Assembly: GCA_027665725.1 (NCBI GenBank)
Contig: JAQDDS010000003.1
Coordinates: 1 to 64,000 of the forward strand
Source: Streptococcaceae bacterium AF77-01CM03A
GTDB taxonomy: Bacteria; Bacillota; Bacilli; Lactobacillales; Streptococcaceae
DNA: 64,000 bases
Reading direction: 5' to 3'
Below the pieces are notes generated by a model. That model ran no database searches. It was not told the DNA's origin and saw only the letters and a program-made list of their open reading frames with translations. A program made the position numbers and the translations under genes. Positions 29,125-38,660 of the stretch are shown here, piece after piece (within the stretch, counting starts at the first letter, position 1; each line of letters opens with the position of its first letter).

Positions 29125-29228
29125 TACTCTTCGAAAATCTCTCTAAACTGCGTCAGCCTTACCTTGTCTAACTTAAGTTATGCCTACGGTTAGCTTCCTA
29201 GTTTACTCTTTGATTTTCATTGAGTATA
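29123..29228. repeat. Degenerate BOX element between mutL and ruvA
   Basis: It has the same ends as the element at 23135 (AATACTCTTCGAAAATC and GATTTTCATTGAGTATAA) and the boxC-like TTAGCTTCCTAGTTTACTC, with a diverged boxA core (TGCGTCAGCCTTACCTTGTC). Its first bases coincide with the mutL stop codon at 29122-29124. It occupies almost all of the 120-nt mutL-ruvA gap. Confidence 0.8.
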
Positions 29229-29244
29229 AATTGAAGGGAAAATT

Positions 29245-29838
29245 ATGTACGAATATCTAAAGGGTATTATTACCAAAATTACTGCTAAATACATCGTCCT
29301 AGAAGCAAACGGAATCGGCTATATCCTACACGTAGCAAATCCCTATGCTTACTCAGGCCAGGTCAATCAAGAGACACAAATCTATGTGCACCAAGTTGTC
29401 CGTGAGGACGCGCATCTGCTCTACGGCTTTCGCACAGAAGATGAGAAGAAGCTCTTTCTCAGTCTGATTTCGGTCTCAGGTATTGGACCTGTATCAGCTC
29501 TTGCTATTATTGCTGCTGATGACAATGCTGGTTTGGTTCAAGCCATCGAGACTAAGAACATCACCTACTTGACCAAGTTCCCTAAAATTGGTAAGAAAAC
29601 AGCCCAACAGATGGTCTTGGACCTAGAAGGTAAGGTGATTGTGGCAGGAGATGACCTCCCTGCTAAGACTGCAGCTCCATCTAGCAATGACAACCAAGAA
29701 TTGGAAGAAGCTATGGAAGCCATGTTGGCATTGGGCTACAAGGCAACTGAACTCAAGAAGATCAAGAAATTCTTTGAAGGAACTTCAGATACTGCTGAAA
29801 ACTACATCAAATCTGCCCTTAAGATGTTGGTGAAATAG
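29245..29838 (+). CDS. ruvA: Holliday junction helicase subunit RuvA
   Basis: A 197-residue RuvA: N-terminal OB-fold ([20 protein letters not shown]), two helix-hairpin-helix motifs ([15 protein letters not shown] and [19 protein letters not shown]) that contact DNA, and the C-terminal RuvB-contacting domain. It binds four-way junctions and directs RuvB-driven branch migration. It lies 9 nt before tag, with a weak site GAAGGGAAAATT upstream. ruvB is not in the window. Confidence 0.96.
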   Translation: MYEYLKGIITKITAKYIVLEANGIGYILHVANPYAYSGQVNQETQIYVHQVVREDAHLLYGFRTEDEKKLFLSLISVSGIGPVSALAIIAADDNAGLVQAIETKNITYLTKFPKIGKKTAQQMVLDLEGKVIVAGDDLPAKTAAPSSNDNQELEEAMEAMLALGYKATELKKIKKFFEGTSDTAENYIKSALKMLVK

Positions 29839-29847
29839 GAGAAGAAG

Positions 29848-30420
29848 ATGCCAAAACGCTGTGGCTGGGTTAAAATGAACAACCCGCTCTATGTAGCCTA
29901 TCACGATGAGGAATGGGGGCAGCCCCTACATGATGACCAAGCGCTTTTTGAGTTGCTTTGTTTGGAGACCTATCAGGCAGGCCTATCTTGGGAAACGGTG
30001 CTCAATAAACGCCAAGCCTTCCGTCAAGCTTTTCAGGGTTACCAAATTCAAGCTGTTGCAGACATGACGGATGAAGAGCTGGAAGCTTTGATGAATAATC
30101 CAGCAATTATCCGCAATCGTGCCAAGATTTTTGCGACGCGAGCTAATGCCCAGGCCTTTCTACAAGTTCAGAAAGAGTATGGCTCTTTTGATGCTTATCT
30201 CTGGTCTTTTGTGGATGGGAAAACCATAGTCAATGATATCCCGGACTACCGTCAAGCACCAGCCAAAACGCCTTTGTCTGAAAAAATATCCAAGGAACTC
30301 AAAAAACGTGGCTTCAAGTTCACAGGACCAGTCGCTGTTTTGTCCTTTCTACAGGCTGCAGGGTTGGTTGATGACCATGAGAATGATTGTGAATGGAAAG
30401 GAAAATTAAATGATGTCTAA
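29848..30420 (+). CDS. tag: DNA-3-methyladenine glycosylase I
   Basis: A 190-residue glycosylase that excises 3-methyladenine. The zinc-binding residues typical of Tag are visible: Cys5 (PKRCGWVKMN), the His in YHDEEWG, and the C-terminal His and Cys in DDHENDCEWK. The catalytic region LCLETYQAGLSWETVLNKR is present. AGGAGAAG precedes the ATG. It overlaps the next gene by 11 nt. The ruvA-tag pairing is typical in streptococci. Confidence 0.95.
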   Translation: MPKRCGWVKMNNPLYVAYHDEEWGQPLHDDQALFELLCLETYQAGLSWETVLNKRQAFRQAFQGYQIQAVADMTDEELEALMNNPAIIRNRAKIFATRANAQAFLQVQKEYGSFDAYLWSFVDGKTIVNDIPDYRQAPAKTPLSEKISKELKKRGFKFTGPVAVLSFLQAAGLVDDHENDCEWKGKLNDV

Positions 30421-31093
30421 CAAATATAAGGGAATTCTGATTTTTTCGATTCTCTATACAGTTCTTTTTGTGTTTGATGGTGATAAATTGCTGGCTTCTG
30501 TGATGCCATCTGCCATTGCGAATTATCTAGAATATCTAGTCTATGTAGTATTAGCTCTATATGGCTCTTTCTTGTTCAAGGATAAATTAATCCAACAATG
30601 GAATGAGATTAGAAAAACTAAGAGAAAATTCTTCTTTGGCGTTTTAAAAGGCTGCCTCTTTCTCATTCTGATGGCTGTTGTCTTTGGCTCTATATCAGAA
30701 ATGTTGAGGCAGTTTTTGGGACTGGACGGACAAGGTCTAAACCAGTCTAATATTCAAAGCACCTTTCAAGAGCAACCATTACTGATAGCAGTTTTCGCCT
30801 GTATCATTGGACCTCTGGTAGAAGAATTATTTTTCCGTCAAACTCTATTGAGATATTTGAGAAAAAGTCTGCCAACTTGGTTGAGTATCTTTATAGTCGG
30901 ACTTGCATTTGCGCTTACTCATATGCACAGTTTGGATTTATCCGAGTGGATCAGTGCAGTCGGTTACCTAGGTGGGGGCCTTGCCTTTTCTATTATTTAT
31001 GTGAAAGAAAAGGAGAATATTTACTATCCCCTACTTGTTCACATGTTAGGGAACAGCCTCAACTTTATCATTTTAGTTATCAGTAGTATGTGA
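30410..31093 (+). CDS. CPBP family intramembrane glutamic endopeptidase
   Basis: A 227-residue multi-pass protein with EELFFRQTLLR (EExxxR, near residue 140), FALTHMHS, and LLVHMLGNSLNF near the C-terminus, the three CPBP motifs. It starts inside the end of tag (ATGATG; either ATG is possible) and so is translationally coupled. The substrate is unknown; it is only distantly similar to the protein at 5083-5724. A bidirectional terminator follows. Confidence 0.88.
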   Translation: MMSNKYKGILIFSILYTVLFVFDGDKLLASVMPSAIANYLEYLVYVVLALYGSFLFKDKLIQQWNEIRKTKRKFFFGVLKGCLFLILMAVVFGSISEMLRQFLGLDGQGLNQSNIQSTFQEQPLLIAVFACIIGPLVEELFFRQTLLRYLRKSLPTWLSIFIVGLAFALTHMHSLDLSEWISAVGYLGGGLAFSIIYVKEKENIYYPLLVHMLGNSLNFIILVISSM

Positions 31094-31115
31094 CATTTTA
31101 GTAGTTATACAAGAG

Positions 31116-31147
31116 AAAAAACTGAGAAATTCATCTCAGCTTTTTTT
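31116..31147. terminator. Bidirectional terminator
   Basis: CTGAGA and TCTCAG form the stem around AATTCA, with A6 on the left and T7 on the right, between the CPBP gene and the converging S66 peptidase gene. Confidence 0.88.
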
Positions 31148-32173
31148 ATTATAGTCAAAGCGAATGACTTGCTCCGTTGCATCTACATGGGCGTGGACTC
31201 CAAAGGGGACAATAGCTCTTGGAGTTGTATGACCAACATTCAAATTATAGACAATTGGGATATTGCTATCAATGATATCCAATAGTGCCTCCTTATAGTC
31301 GTCATAGAAGGTTTCATCCATAGGTTTCCCGACCAAGAGTCCACTGATGACATCAAATATCCTAGTTTCTTTTAAAGTTTGCAACATTTTTTTGAAATCA
31401 TCAGGTTCAGGCTTTTCTTCGCTTGTTTCTAGCAAGAGAATCTTTCCTTCCCAGTCTGACAAGTCAGGGAAAAGTTTGTATTTTTGGCAGAGGTCTGTGC
31501 TATCTGCATATCGAGAGTTGTCAAAGATATCGTAGAGGGATTCGAGGCAACCGCCGAGGATTTCCCCCTCGAACTGTGCAGTTCCTTGTAACAAGTCAAA
31601 ACCTGTATTTGTATGGCTGACACGAGGTGTTCCCAGAGCCTTGGGACTAAAATCAGTCCGTTCCTCATACCAAATGTTACTAGGGCAGATTTCCGAGATT
31701 CTTCCCGTTTCAATCAATTCTTTGAAGTAGTGGAGGCTATATGGCAACATTTCTTTGTCTAACTCACAAATGTCTGCTAGAAATGATTGGCCGTAAAAAG
31801 TCTTGATTCCTAGTTTATGCAACATGAGATGGTTCATAGTTGTATCCGAGAAGCCAAGAAAAATTTTTTGTTTGATAACTTTTTCTAGTTGGTCATTTTC
31901 AAAAAGGTAGGGTAGCAAGCGATAGGTATCATCCCCACCGATGGCGCATAGGATCATGTCGATACTATCATCAGAAAAGGCCTGAATCAAATCCTCTGCA
32001 CGAGCTTCAGGATGTTCTTTTACAAAGTCTAAGCCTTTTAGTGAATGAGGTAAAAAGATAGGATTGAGTCCCAAGTCCTTGAGACGTTGAACACCCAAGT
32101 CCACCTCGTGTTTGACAAAGTCCTCTCCGATAATGCCACTAGACAAGCTCACAATACCAATAGTAGAAACCAT
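31136..32173 (-). CDS. Peptidase S66 family (LD-carboxypeptidase / MccF-like)
   Basis: A 345-residue S66 serine peptidase. The nucleophile serine lies in FLGFSDTT (near residue 110), the glutamate in GGCLESLYDIF, and the histidine in LNVGHTTPRAIVPFG (near 317), in the order Ser-Glu-His. Members are either LD-carboxypeptidases that trim peptidoglycan tetrapeptides or MccF-type enzymes that inactivate microcin-C-like peptide-nucleotides; length and GGDDTYR-type motif lean toward the MccF-like branch. It is cytoplasmic and transcribed alone. Confidence 0.88.
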   Translation of the reverse strand: MVSTIGIVSLSSGIIGEDFVKHEVDLGVQRLKDLGLNPIFLPHSLKGLDFVKEHPEARAEDLIQAFSDDSIDMILCAIGGDDTYRLLPYLFENDQLEKVIKQKIFLGFSDTTMNHLMLHKLGIKTFYGQSFLADICELDKEMLPYSLHYFKELIETGRISEICPSNIWYEERTDFSPKALGTPRVSHTNTGFDLLQGTAQFEGEILGGCLESLYDIFDNSRYADSTDLCQKYKLFPDLSDWEGKILLLETSEEKPEPDDFKKMLQTLKETRIFDVISGLLVGKPMDETFYDDYKEALLDIIDSNIPIVYNLNVGHTTPRAIVPFGVHAHVDATEQVIRFDYNKKS

Positions 32174-32277
32174 ATCTTATCCTCCGGGAAATAAATTGAT
32201 GCTATTGTATCACAAAAGAAGAGGAGAAACAACAAGAATTAGAATCAGAAAAAGGCTTTTAGATTAAGAAAGTAAAC

Positions 32278-32307
32278 AAAAAGCAACCAATCGTGTGGTT
32301 GCTTTTT
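32278..32307 (-). terminator. Terminator of the SemiSWEET-DUF1129-corA group
   Basis: AAAAAGCAACCA (32278-32289) and TGGTTGCTTTTT (32296-32307) form a perfect 12-bp stem with loop ATCGTG; symmetrical, usable in both directions. Confidence 0.9.
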
Positions 32308-32322
32308 ATAGTAGTTGTATTC

Positions 32323-32586
32323 TTATAGAGCAGTAAGGAAAGTCAGTCCGCCAAGGATAACCCCGGCTGAGTTTGGAATGATTAGAATCCAGTCTTTCTT
32401 AGGCTCTTTTGTCCATCCATAAATGACCCAGATTAAGCAAGAGACTGCTGCTGATAAAGGTTGGAATGGTTGAGCTTTGTTCCCTTGTAAATTGGCAAAA
32501 ATTTGGGGGATGTAGGCTATAAATACAATAATCCCGATAAAGGCACCAATTGAACCAACAATTTGATTAATTCTCTGTTTAGTCAT
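32323..32586 (-). CDS. SemiSWEET-type sugar transporter (PQ-loop)
   Basis: An 87-residue protein with three membrane helices and the PQ motif in FIAYIPQIFANL, with paired proline and tryptophan positions in the third helix (SCLIWVIYGW). SemiSWEETs are dimeric facilitators, mainly of sugars. The start at 32586 follows AAGGAGAAATATAT; the frame is open upstream, but that part has no ribosome site and overlaps the DUF1129 gene. It is 25 nt downstream of the DUF1129 gene on the same strand. The substrate is not predictable. Confidence 0.82.
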   Translation of the reverse strand: MTKQRINQIVGSIGAFIGIIVFIAYIPQIFANLQGNKAQPFQPLSAAVSCLIWVIYGWTKEPKKDWILIIPNSAGVILGGLTFLTAL

Positions 32587-32611
32587 ATATATTTCTCCTT
32601 TATTGTTTATC

Positions 32612-33286
32612 TTAATATCTAGCTGGACCTGCACTTGCACTCTTGATGTTGAAACGTTTTTTGAGGTAGAAACGTAGGGCAAGGAGAGCTCCTCCAATCA
32701 CCAATAAAACAAGTGGTGGGAGACTAATGTTGATGGCTTGTGGAAGGAAGTTACTCAAGAAGAGGATGAAGACCCAAGCAAACATAGTCGCTAACATAAC
32801 CAAAAGTGATTTCCAGAATGGAGGGCGTTGGCTGCGGTCGGTATCTGGTCCGTAGTAACGGTAAATGAAGTGATAGAGAAGGTAGAAGGCAACTCCACCA
32901 AAGGCCCCTACACTGATAAGTGTTACCAATCCGTAAGCTACGGGTTGGTTTGAGAAGAAGCTCATCAAGGCGCTAACCACTGCAAACAGTCCTGTGATGA
33001 AAAGGGCTGAATCCAACATCATCAATTTTGGATCGTCGTTTTCTTTTGGATGTTCTTTTTCGTATTGCTCTTTTTCGCTGAAACTATGAGCCCAGTGAGT
33101 TGGTGCTCCGTAGATAGAACGAGCTGTCACTCCCTTTGGTTGTTCTTTAAGGATATGAGGAATGACTTCTTCAAGGATAGCCTTGATTTCGGCATCGGTT
33201 TTCCCGTCCTTGAGAAATTGCTGGGTTGCAATATGGATAAATTCTTGGTTTTTCTTTGTTAATTCTTTTAAATCAATCTGTGACAT
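32612..33286 (-). CDS. DUF1129 family membrane protein
   Basis: A 224-residue protein: a charged N-terminal cytoplasmic part (~1-85) with TKKNQEFIHIATQQFLKDGKTD, then four hydrophobic helices (~92-115, 120-140, 158-178, 188-208) and a basic tail. This matches DUF1129, a streptococcal/lactobacillal family that usually lies beside corA, as here (12 nt downstream of corA). Function unknown; a helper of ion transport or membrane homeostasis is a guess from context. Confidence 0.82.
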   Translation of the reverse strand: MSQIDLKELTKKNQEFIHIATQQFLKDGKTDAEIKAILEEVIPHILKEQPKGVTARSIYGAPTHWAHSFSEKEQYEKEHPKENDDPKLMMLDSALFITGLFAVVSALMSFFSNQPVAYGLVTLISVGAFGGVAFYLLYHFIYRYYGPDTDRSQRPPFWKSLLVMLATMFAWVFILFLSNFLPQAINISLPPLVLLVIGGALLALRFYLKKRFNIKSASAGPARY

Positions 33287-33298
33287 AATAACTCCTGT

Positions 33299-34243
33299 TT
33301 AGAACCATTTTTTATGGATGAGGTAAAGAGTGAGAGAAACACTCATAGCAAAGGCGATAAAGACGATGAGCCAGAAAGCATGCGGTTCTCCGTTTAAAGG
33401 GATTTCATTGTCCTTAAAGTTCATTCCGTAAGCTGAGAAAATCATAGTCGGGATAGACATAACGATGGTCACGAGGGCCAAGGTTTTCATGATATTGTTC
33501 TGGTTGTTTGAAATGATAGAGGCAAAGGTCTCTGTCATAGAGTGAAGGACGTTTCCATAGATATCCGCCATCTCGATGGCCTGTTGCGTTTCAATCAAGG
33601 TATCTTCAAGTAAGTCTTCGTCTTCAAGGTATTTCTTAATATTGCTAGTTGCGCTTGTCAATTTTTTAATCACGCGCTCATTTGTCTTGAGAGAGGCCTT
33701 GAAGTAGACGATGGTCTTTTCCAACTCCATGAGTTCAATCAATTCTTCATTTCGAGTAGATTTGTGAAGTTGGGTTTCGATTTGCTCACTCTTACGTTCA
33801 ATTGAACGAAGGGCTGTCAGATAAATTTCAGCGTTGCGGTAGAGGATTTGAAAGATAAAGCGCGAACGCATAAAGGTATAGAAATTCCGAAGTCTCCGAT
33901 TGATAAAGACATCTAGAAGTGGGAGAGGCTCCAAACAAGTGGTAATGATAGCCTCCTCTGTGATGATAATCCCCAAGGGGATAGTTACATAGTAGATACG
34001 GTTATTTCTCTCCTCGGTAATGGGAACGTCTACGATAATCAGAGTGTATTCATCTTCAATGGTAATACGAGACATTTCTTCCGCATCGAGTGGTGCACGG
34101 AGGTCAGCGATATCAATATCAAAGGCAGAAGCGATTTCCATCGATTCGCTTTGTGTAGGATTGACGAGATTGATCCAAGTGCCCGGTTGGAGCGTATCGA
34201 TCTCTTTAAATTCTGTTGTTGTTGAGAGAAAGACTTGTTTCAT
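33299..34243 (-). CDS. CorA family magnesium transporter
   Basis: A 314-residue CorA/MIT protein with a large N-terminal cytoplasmic domain and two C-terminal helices joined by the selectivity motif YGMN (IFSAYGMNF, ~residue 276). The homopentamer imports Mg2+ (some members Co2+). The minus-strand -10 element TATAAT lies at 34304-34299. In the same window the mgtA-type ATPase supplies a second, inducible Mg2+ route. First gene of a three-gene unit. Confidence 0.93.
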   Translation of the reverse strand: MKQVFLSTTTEFKEIDTLQPGTWINLVNPTQSESMEIASAFDIDIADLRAPLDAEEMSRITIEDEYTLIIVDVPITEERNNRIYYVTIPLGIIITEEAIITTCLEPLPLLDVFINRRLRNFYTFMRSRFIFQILYRNAEIYLTALRSIERKSEQIETQLHKSTRNEELIELMELEKTIVYFKASLKTNERVIKKLTSATSNIKKYLEDEDLLEDTLIETQQAIEMADIYGNVLHSMTETFASIISNNQNNIMKTLALVTIVMSIPTMIFSAYGMNFKDNEIPLNGEPHAFWLIVFIAFAMSVSLTLYLIHKKWF

Positions 34244-34345
34244 ATCCCCTATCCTTTCCTAATCTATTCTGTGTTTAAGTGATTTTTAGCACCGTACTAT
34301 TATACTACAAATTCGGCTTTTTTGGTAATAGAATTTCACTTTTTT

Positions 34346-34354
34346 TGGTATAAT
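34346..34354 (+). promoter_or_regulatory. Extended -10 promoter of uvrA
   Basis: TGGTATAAT at 34346-34354, preceded by a T-rich stretch, 31 nt before the ATG. It faces the divergent corA promoter. Confidence 0.75.
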
Positions 34355-34385
34355 GGAAAGCAACAATGGACTAGAAAGAAGTAAT

Positions 34386-37217
34386 ATGCAAGATAAGATT
34401 GTCATCCATGGGGCACGCGCCCATAATTTAAAAAATATTGACGTGGAAATTCCACGTGACAAGCTAGTTGTGGTGACGGGGCTGTCGGGTTCGGGCAAGT
34501 CGAGTCTTGCTTTTGATACCCTTTATGCAGAAGGGCAACGTCGCTATGTAGAGAGTCTATCAGCCTACGCTCGTCAGTTTTTGGGCAATATGGAAAAACC
34601 AGATGTGGACTCTATCGATGGTCTCAGCCCTGCCATTTCCATTGACCAGAAAACGACCAGTAAAAATCCTCGTTCGACGGTTGGGACAACGACGGAAATC
34701 AACGATTATCTACGTCTTCTCTATGCACGTGTAGGGACACCCTACTGTATCAATGGACATGGGGCTATCAAGGCTTCGTCTGTAGAGCAGATTGTGGACA
34801 AGGTTTTGGAATTACCAGAACGCCAGCGTCTGCAGATTTTGGCTCCTGTTGTTCGTAAGAAAAAAGGGCAACACAAGACGTTGATTGAAAAGATTCAAAA
34901 AGATGGTTACGTACGTGTCCGTGTCGATGGAGTTGTCTATGATGTGACTGAAGTTCCTGAACTTGAAAAGAATAAACAACACAACATTGACGTGGTGGTA
35001 GACCGTATTATCATCAAAGAAGGTATCCGTAGTCGTCTCTTTGACTCAATTGAAGCAGCTCTCCGCATCGCTGAAGGTTATGTCGTTATTGATACCATGG
35101 ATGATTCAGAGTTACTCTTTTCAGAACACTATGCTTGTCCAGTTTGTGGCTTTACGGTTCCAGAACTAGAACCTCGTCTCTTCTCTTTCAATGCACCATT
35201 TGGTTCTTGTAGTGAGTGTGATGGTTTGGGGATCAAGCTAGAGGTTGATACAGACTTGGTAGTGCCAGATGCTAGCAAGACCCTTCGTGAGGGAGCCTTA
35301 GCGCCTTGGAACCCGATCTCTTCTAACTATTATCCAAATATGCTAGAACAAGCCATGACAGCCTTTGGAGTGGATATGGATACTCCTTTTGAGGACTTGT
35401 CTGAGGAGGAGAAACATCTCATTTTCTATGGTTCAGATGGTAAGGAATTCCATTTCCATTATGAAAATGAATTTGGTGGGGTTCGTGACATCGACATTCC
35501 TTTTGAAGGTATTATAGGGAATATTAAGCGACGTTATCATGAAACCAATAGCGACTACACCCGCACACAGATGCGTCTTTATATGAATGAGCTAACTTGT
35601 GGCACTTGTCACGGTTATCGCCTCAACGATCAGGCCTTATCCGTTCGTGTAGGAGGAGAGAAAGCCCCTCATATTGGAGAAATTTCAGACCTCTCCATCG
35701 CAGACCATTTGGAGGTTATTGAACAACTAAGCCTATCTGAAAATGAAGCCATCATTGCTCGTCCGATTCTTAAGGAAATCAAGGACCGCTTGACCTTCCT
35801 TAATAACGTTGGTCTCAACTATCTGACACTTTCTCGTTCAGCAGGAACACTATCAGGTGGGGAGAGTCAGCGTATTCGCTTAGCAACCCAGATTGGTTCC
35901 AACCTCTCAGGAGTCCTCTATATCTTAGATGAGCCGTCTATCGGTCTTCACCAGAGGGACAATGACCGCCTGATTGCCAGTCTGAAAAAGATGCGTGACT
36001 TGGGGAACACTTTAATCGTGGTAGAACACGATGAAGACACCATGCGAGAGGCTGATTATTTGATTGACGTTGGCCCTGGTGCAGGTGTCTTTGGTGGAGA
36101 AATTGTCGCAGCAGGAACGCCTAAGCAGGTAGCTCGAAACAGTAAGTCAATTACAGGACAGTATCTATCAGGAAAACGTGCGATTCCAGTGCCGTCAGAA
36201 CGCCGTGTAGGAAATGGTCGCTTTATCGAGGTGACTGGAGCGCGTGAAAATAACCTACAAAATATCACTGCTCGTTTCCCACTCGGGAAATTCATTGCGG
36301 TGACGGGGGTCTCTGGCTCAGGGAAGTCGACACTTATTAACAGCATTCTCAAAAAAGCCATTGCTCAAAAACTTAATCGCAATTCAGACAAGCCTGGTAA
36401 GTTTAAGACGATTACAGGGATTGAGCATATCGACCGTCTGATTGATATTGACCAGAGTCCTATTGGACGAACACCGAGGTCTAATCCTGCTACCTATACA
36501 GGTGTTTTCGATGACATCCGAGACCTCTTTGCTCAGACAAATGAAGCCAAAATCCGTGGTTACAAAAAGGGTCGTTTCAGCTTCAATGTTAAGGGTGGTC
36601 GCTGTGAGGCCTGCTCTGGTGACGGGATTATCAAGATTGAAATGCACTTCTTGCCAGACGTATACGTAGCTTGTGAAGTCTGCCACGGAACCCGTTATAA
36701 TAGTGAAACGCTAGAAGTTCACTACAAGGAAAAGAATATCTCGCAAGTCTTGGATATGACCGTCAACGATGCGGTAGAATTTTTCAAACATATTCCGAAA
36801 ATTCAACGCAAACTCCAGACCATTAAGGATGTAGGTCTAGGCTATGTGACCTTGGGACAACCTGCCACAACTCTTTCTGGTGGAGAAGCGCAACGTATGA
36901 AGCTGGCTAGCGAGCTCCATAAACGCTCGACTGGTAAATCCTTCTACATTCTAGATGAACCGACAACTGGTCTTCATACCGAGGATATCGCGCGTCTACT
37001 GAAGGTTTTGTCTCGCTTTGTAGACGATGGTAATACAGTTCTCGTGATTGAGCATAATCTAGATGTCATCAAAACAGCAGACCATATCATCGATTTAGGT
37101 CCAGAAGGCGGTGTCGGTGGTGGTACCATCATTGCAACAGGAACTCCAGAAGAAGTAGCTGCCAATGAAGCAAGCTATACAGGACAGTATTTGAAAGGAA
37201 AGTTACATCATGAATAA
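34386..37217 (+). CDS. uvrA: Excinuclease ABC subunit A
   Basis: A 943-residue damage-recognition ATPase of nucleotide excision repair. Two ABC modules have Walker [10 protein letters not shown] (~30) and GVSGSGKST (~643), and signatures LSGGESQRI and LSGGEAQRM. Two zinc modules have CPVCGF...CSECDG and CEACSGDG...CEVCHG. The ATG at 34386 gives the usual N-terminus [15 protein letters not shown]; upstream in-frame codons to 34353 overlap the promoter. It overlaps the peptidase gene downstream by 8 nt. Confidence 0.97.
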   Translation: MQDKIVIHGARAHNLKNIDVEIPRDKLVVVTGLSGSGKSSLAFDTLYAEGQRRYVESLSAYARQFLGNMEKPDVDSIDGLSPAISIDQKTTSKNPRSTVGTTTEINDYLRLLYARVGTPYCINGHGAIKASSVEQIVDKVLELPERQRLQILAPVVRKKKGQHKTLIEKIQKDGYVRVRVDGVVYDVTEVPELEKNKQHNIDVVVDRIIIKEGIRSRLFDSIEAALRIAEGYVVIDTMDDSELLFSEHYACPVCGFTVPELEPRLFSFNAPFGSCSECDGLGIKLEVDTDLVVPDASKTLREGALAPWNPISSNYYPNMLEQAMTAFGVDMDTPFEDLSEEEKHLIFYGSDGKEFHFHYENEFGGVRDIDIPFEGIIGNIKRRYHETNSDYTRTQMRLYMNELTCGTCHGYRLNDQALSVRVGGEKAPHIGEISDLSIADHLEVIEQLSLSENEAIIARPILKEIKDRLTFLNNVGLNYLTLSRSAGTLSGGESQRIRLATQIGSNLSGVLYILDEPSIGLHQRDNDRLIASLKKMRDLGNTLIVVEHDEDTMREADYLIDVGPGAGVFGGEIVAAGTPKQVARNSKSITGQYLSGKRAIPVPSERRVGNGRFIEVTGARENNLQNITARFPLGKFIAVTGVSGSGKSTLINSILKKAIAQKLNRNSDKPGKFKTITGIEHIDRLIDIDQSPIGRTPRSNPATYTGVFDDIRDLFAQTNEAKIRGYKKGRFSFNVKGGRCEACSGDGIIKIEMHFLPDVYVACEVCHGTRYNSETLEVHYKEKNISQVLDMTVNDAVEFFKHIPKIQRKLQTIKDVGLGYVTLGQPATTLSGGEAQRMKLASELHKRSTGKSFYILDEPTTGLHTEDIARLLKVLSRFVDDGNTVLVIEHNLDVIKTADHIIDLGPEGGVGGGTIIATGTPEEVAANEASYTGQYLKGKLHHE

Positions 37218-38271
37218 ACGTGTGCAAGCATTTCTCGATAAAATGCAAGAAAAAGAACTAGATGGAATCATTATCAATAACCTTAAAAATGTCTACTATT
37301 TGACAGGATTTTGGGGTTCAAATGGAACAGTCTTTATCAGTCGTGACCGTCAAATTTTGGTGACGGATGCCCGCTATATCATCGCTGCTAAGCAGGAAGT
37401 TACTGGTTTTGAGATTTTTGCAGAACGTGACGAGTTGGCTGTTATTGCAAAGATTGCGAAAGACATGGGCCTTTCACGGATTGGTTTTGAAGATGAAATT
37501 TCGGTTTCTTATTACCACCGCATGCAAGTCGCTTTTGAAGGTTTGGAATTAATTCCTCAGACACAGTTTGTTGAAGCCCTTCGCATGATTAAGGACGAGA
37601 CAGAGATTGCGACTATTCGTAAGGCTTGTTCCATCTCAGACCAAGCTTTCCACGATGCTCTTGACTTTATCAAGCCAGGTAAGACAGAAATTGAAATTGC
37701 CAACTTCCTGGACTTCCGTATGCGTGAATTAGGAGCTGCTGGTTTGTCTTTTGACACGATTCTAGCTAGTGGAATCAACTCTTCTAAACCTCACGCCCAC
37801 CCAATGCACAAGCCAGTAGAACTAGGCGAAGCAATCACTATGGATTTTGGGTGTCTTTATGACCACTATGTGAGTGATATGACACGTACCATCTACCTAG
37901 GCCATGTCAGCGACGAACAAGCAGAAATCTACAATACCGTTTTGAAGGCCAATCAAGCATTGATTGACCAAGCTAAGGATGGCTTAGGCTTCCGTGACTT
38001 TGATAAAATTCCTCGTGATATTATTGTGGAAGCAGGCTATGGAGAATACTTTACACACGGTATCGGGCATGGTATCGGACTCGATATCCACGAAGAACCT
38101 TACTTTAGCCAAACTTCTAAAGAAGTTATCAAAACTGGTATGGTCTTGACTGATGAACCTGGTATTTATATTGAAGGTAAATACGGAGTTCGTATCGAAG
38201 ATGATATCTTGATTACAGATACAGGTTGTGAGTTATTAACCCTTGCTCCAAAAGAATTAATCGTAATCTAA
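37210..38271 (+). CDS. M24 family Xaa-Pro peptidase
   Basis: A 353-residue aminopeptidase-P-like enzyme. The N-terminal creatinase-like domain (~1-120) is followed by the pita-bread domain with five metal ligands: two Asp in [17 protein letters not shown], His in [17 protein letters not shown], Glu in [10 protein letters not shown] and Glu in GVRIEDD. It removes N-terminal residues preceding proline in the cytoplasm. The uvrA-M24 overlap (8 nt) is conserved in streptococci to my knowledge and implies coupling, not functional linkage. Confidence 0.92.
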   Translation: MNKRVQAFLDKMQEKELDGIIINNLKNVYYLTGFWGSNGTVFISRDRQILVTDARYIIAAKQEVTGFEIFAERDELAVIAKIAKDMGLSRIGFEDEISVSYYHRMQVAFEGLELIPQTQFVEALRMIKDETEIATIRKACSISDQAFHDALDFIKPGKTEIEIANFLDFRMRELGAAGLSFDTILASGINSSKPHAHPMHKPVELGEAITMDFGCLYDHYVSDMTRTIYLGHVSDEQAEIYNTVLKANQALIDQAKDGLGFRDFDKIPRDIIVEAGYGEYFTHGIGHGIGLDIHEEPYFSQTSKEVIKTGMVLTDEPGIYIEGKYGVRIEDDILITDTGCELLTLAPKELIVI

Positions 38272-38289
38272 GAAAAATGAGATAAATCG

Positions 38290-38318
38290 TTGACTTTTAC
38301 TAGTTAAAGGTTTATACT
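38290..38318 (+). promoter_or_regulatory. Promoter of the mgtA leader
   Basis: TTGACT (38290-38295), a 17-nt spacer and TATACT (38313-38318), a near-consensus promoter directly upstream of the riboswitch. Confidence 0.85.
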
Positions 38319-38323
38319 GAAAG

Positions 38324-38470
38324 GCGAAAACGGTAGGTGAGGCTACCATAGGGATACGGATGACTACCGCAAAGCAGTGGAGACACTACTCGTTGGTCAA
38401 CAGTCCTGGTCGCGAAGGTCAAGACTAAGCTCATTACATCGCCCTATGGAGTTAAAGCTTGAACGAAAAC
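38324..38470 (+). promoter_or_regulatory. M-box (ykoK) Mg2+ riboswitch
   Basis: The leader contains the hallmark GGTAGGTGAGGCTACC (38332-38347). CATAGGG (38347-38353) pairs with CCCTATG (38442-38448), with conserved-looking joints GGTCAACAG (38394-38402) and GGAGTTAAAGCTTGAAC (38448-38464). This is the M-box class, which binds Mg2+ ions and ends transcription when Mg2+ is high. It lies before an Mg2+-type ATPase, as expected. AGTCCTG occurs both in the aptamer (38402-38408) and in the terminator's left arm, so the right arm has alternative partners. Confidence 0.9.
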
Positions 38471-38486
38471 AGATAATAAGTTTTTT

Positions 38487-38523
38487 AGTCCTGCCATTTT
38501 ATGGCAGGACTTTCTGCTGTTTT
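38487..38523 (+). terminator. Riboswitch expression-platform terminator
   Basis: AGTCCTGCCA (38487-38496) and TGGCAGGACT (38502-38511) form a perfect 10-bp stem with loop TTTTA, followed by TTCTGCTGTTTT, an interrupted T tract. It precedes the leader ORF and the ATPase gene. Confidence 0.85.
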
Positions 38524-38546
38524 AAAACAAAGAAAGGAGAAAAACG

Positions 38547-38618
38547 ATGCAAATTGACGACCATCCAGAACCGCACATACACAGCCAATCGCTGATTTGT
38601 GTCGTTTTGTCCTTATAA
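38547..38618 (+). CDS. Short leader ORF of mgtA (23 codons)
   Basis: ATG at 38547 with an excellent ribosome site, AAAGGAG (38533-38539, 7 nt away); stop TAA 38616-38618. The peptide starts MQIDDHPEPHIH and ends in a hydrophobic CVVLSL. The Asp-Asp-His-Pro-Glu-Pro run recalls the acidic and proline-rich MgtL leader peptides of enterobacterial mgtA, which make ribosomes stall or fall apart when Mg2+ is low. Complementary segments in and after the ORF (CCAATC 38585-38590 with GATTGG 38622-38627; ACACA 38579-38583 with TGTGT 38598-38602) exclude each other. That it is translated is inferred. Confidence 0.6.
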   Translation: MQIDDHPEPHIHSQSLICVVLSL

Positions 38619-38633
38619 AGTGATTGGTCCCTG

Positions 38634-38660
38634 TGTATGAAATTATCATTCATACAGATA
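38634..38660 (+). promoter_or_regulatory. Hairpin just before the mgtA ribosome site
   Basis: TATGAA (about 38636-38641) pairs with TTCATA (38649-38654), flanked by CTG and CAG that can extend the stem across a 2-nt bulge. It ends right before ATAGGAG, the Shine-Dalgarno sequence of the ATPase gene. Confidence 0.5.

Noticed and set aside
29247..29254. Perfect cin-box sequence TACGAATA at the start of ruvA
   Set aside because: It lies inside the first ruvA codons (Tyr-Glu-Tyr), without the T-rich upstream element, and points into the gene with no start codon downstream in a fitting position. It is best explained as coding sequence.
38324..38470. yybP-ykoY Mn2+ riboswitch before the P-type ATPase
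   Set aside because: The conserved pieces seen (GGTAGGTGAGGCTACC, GGAGTTAAAGC) are those of the M-box; the yybP-ykoY core was not found.
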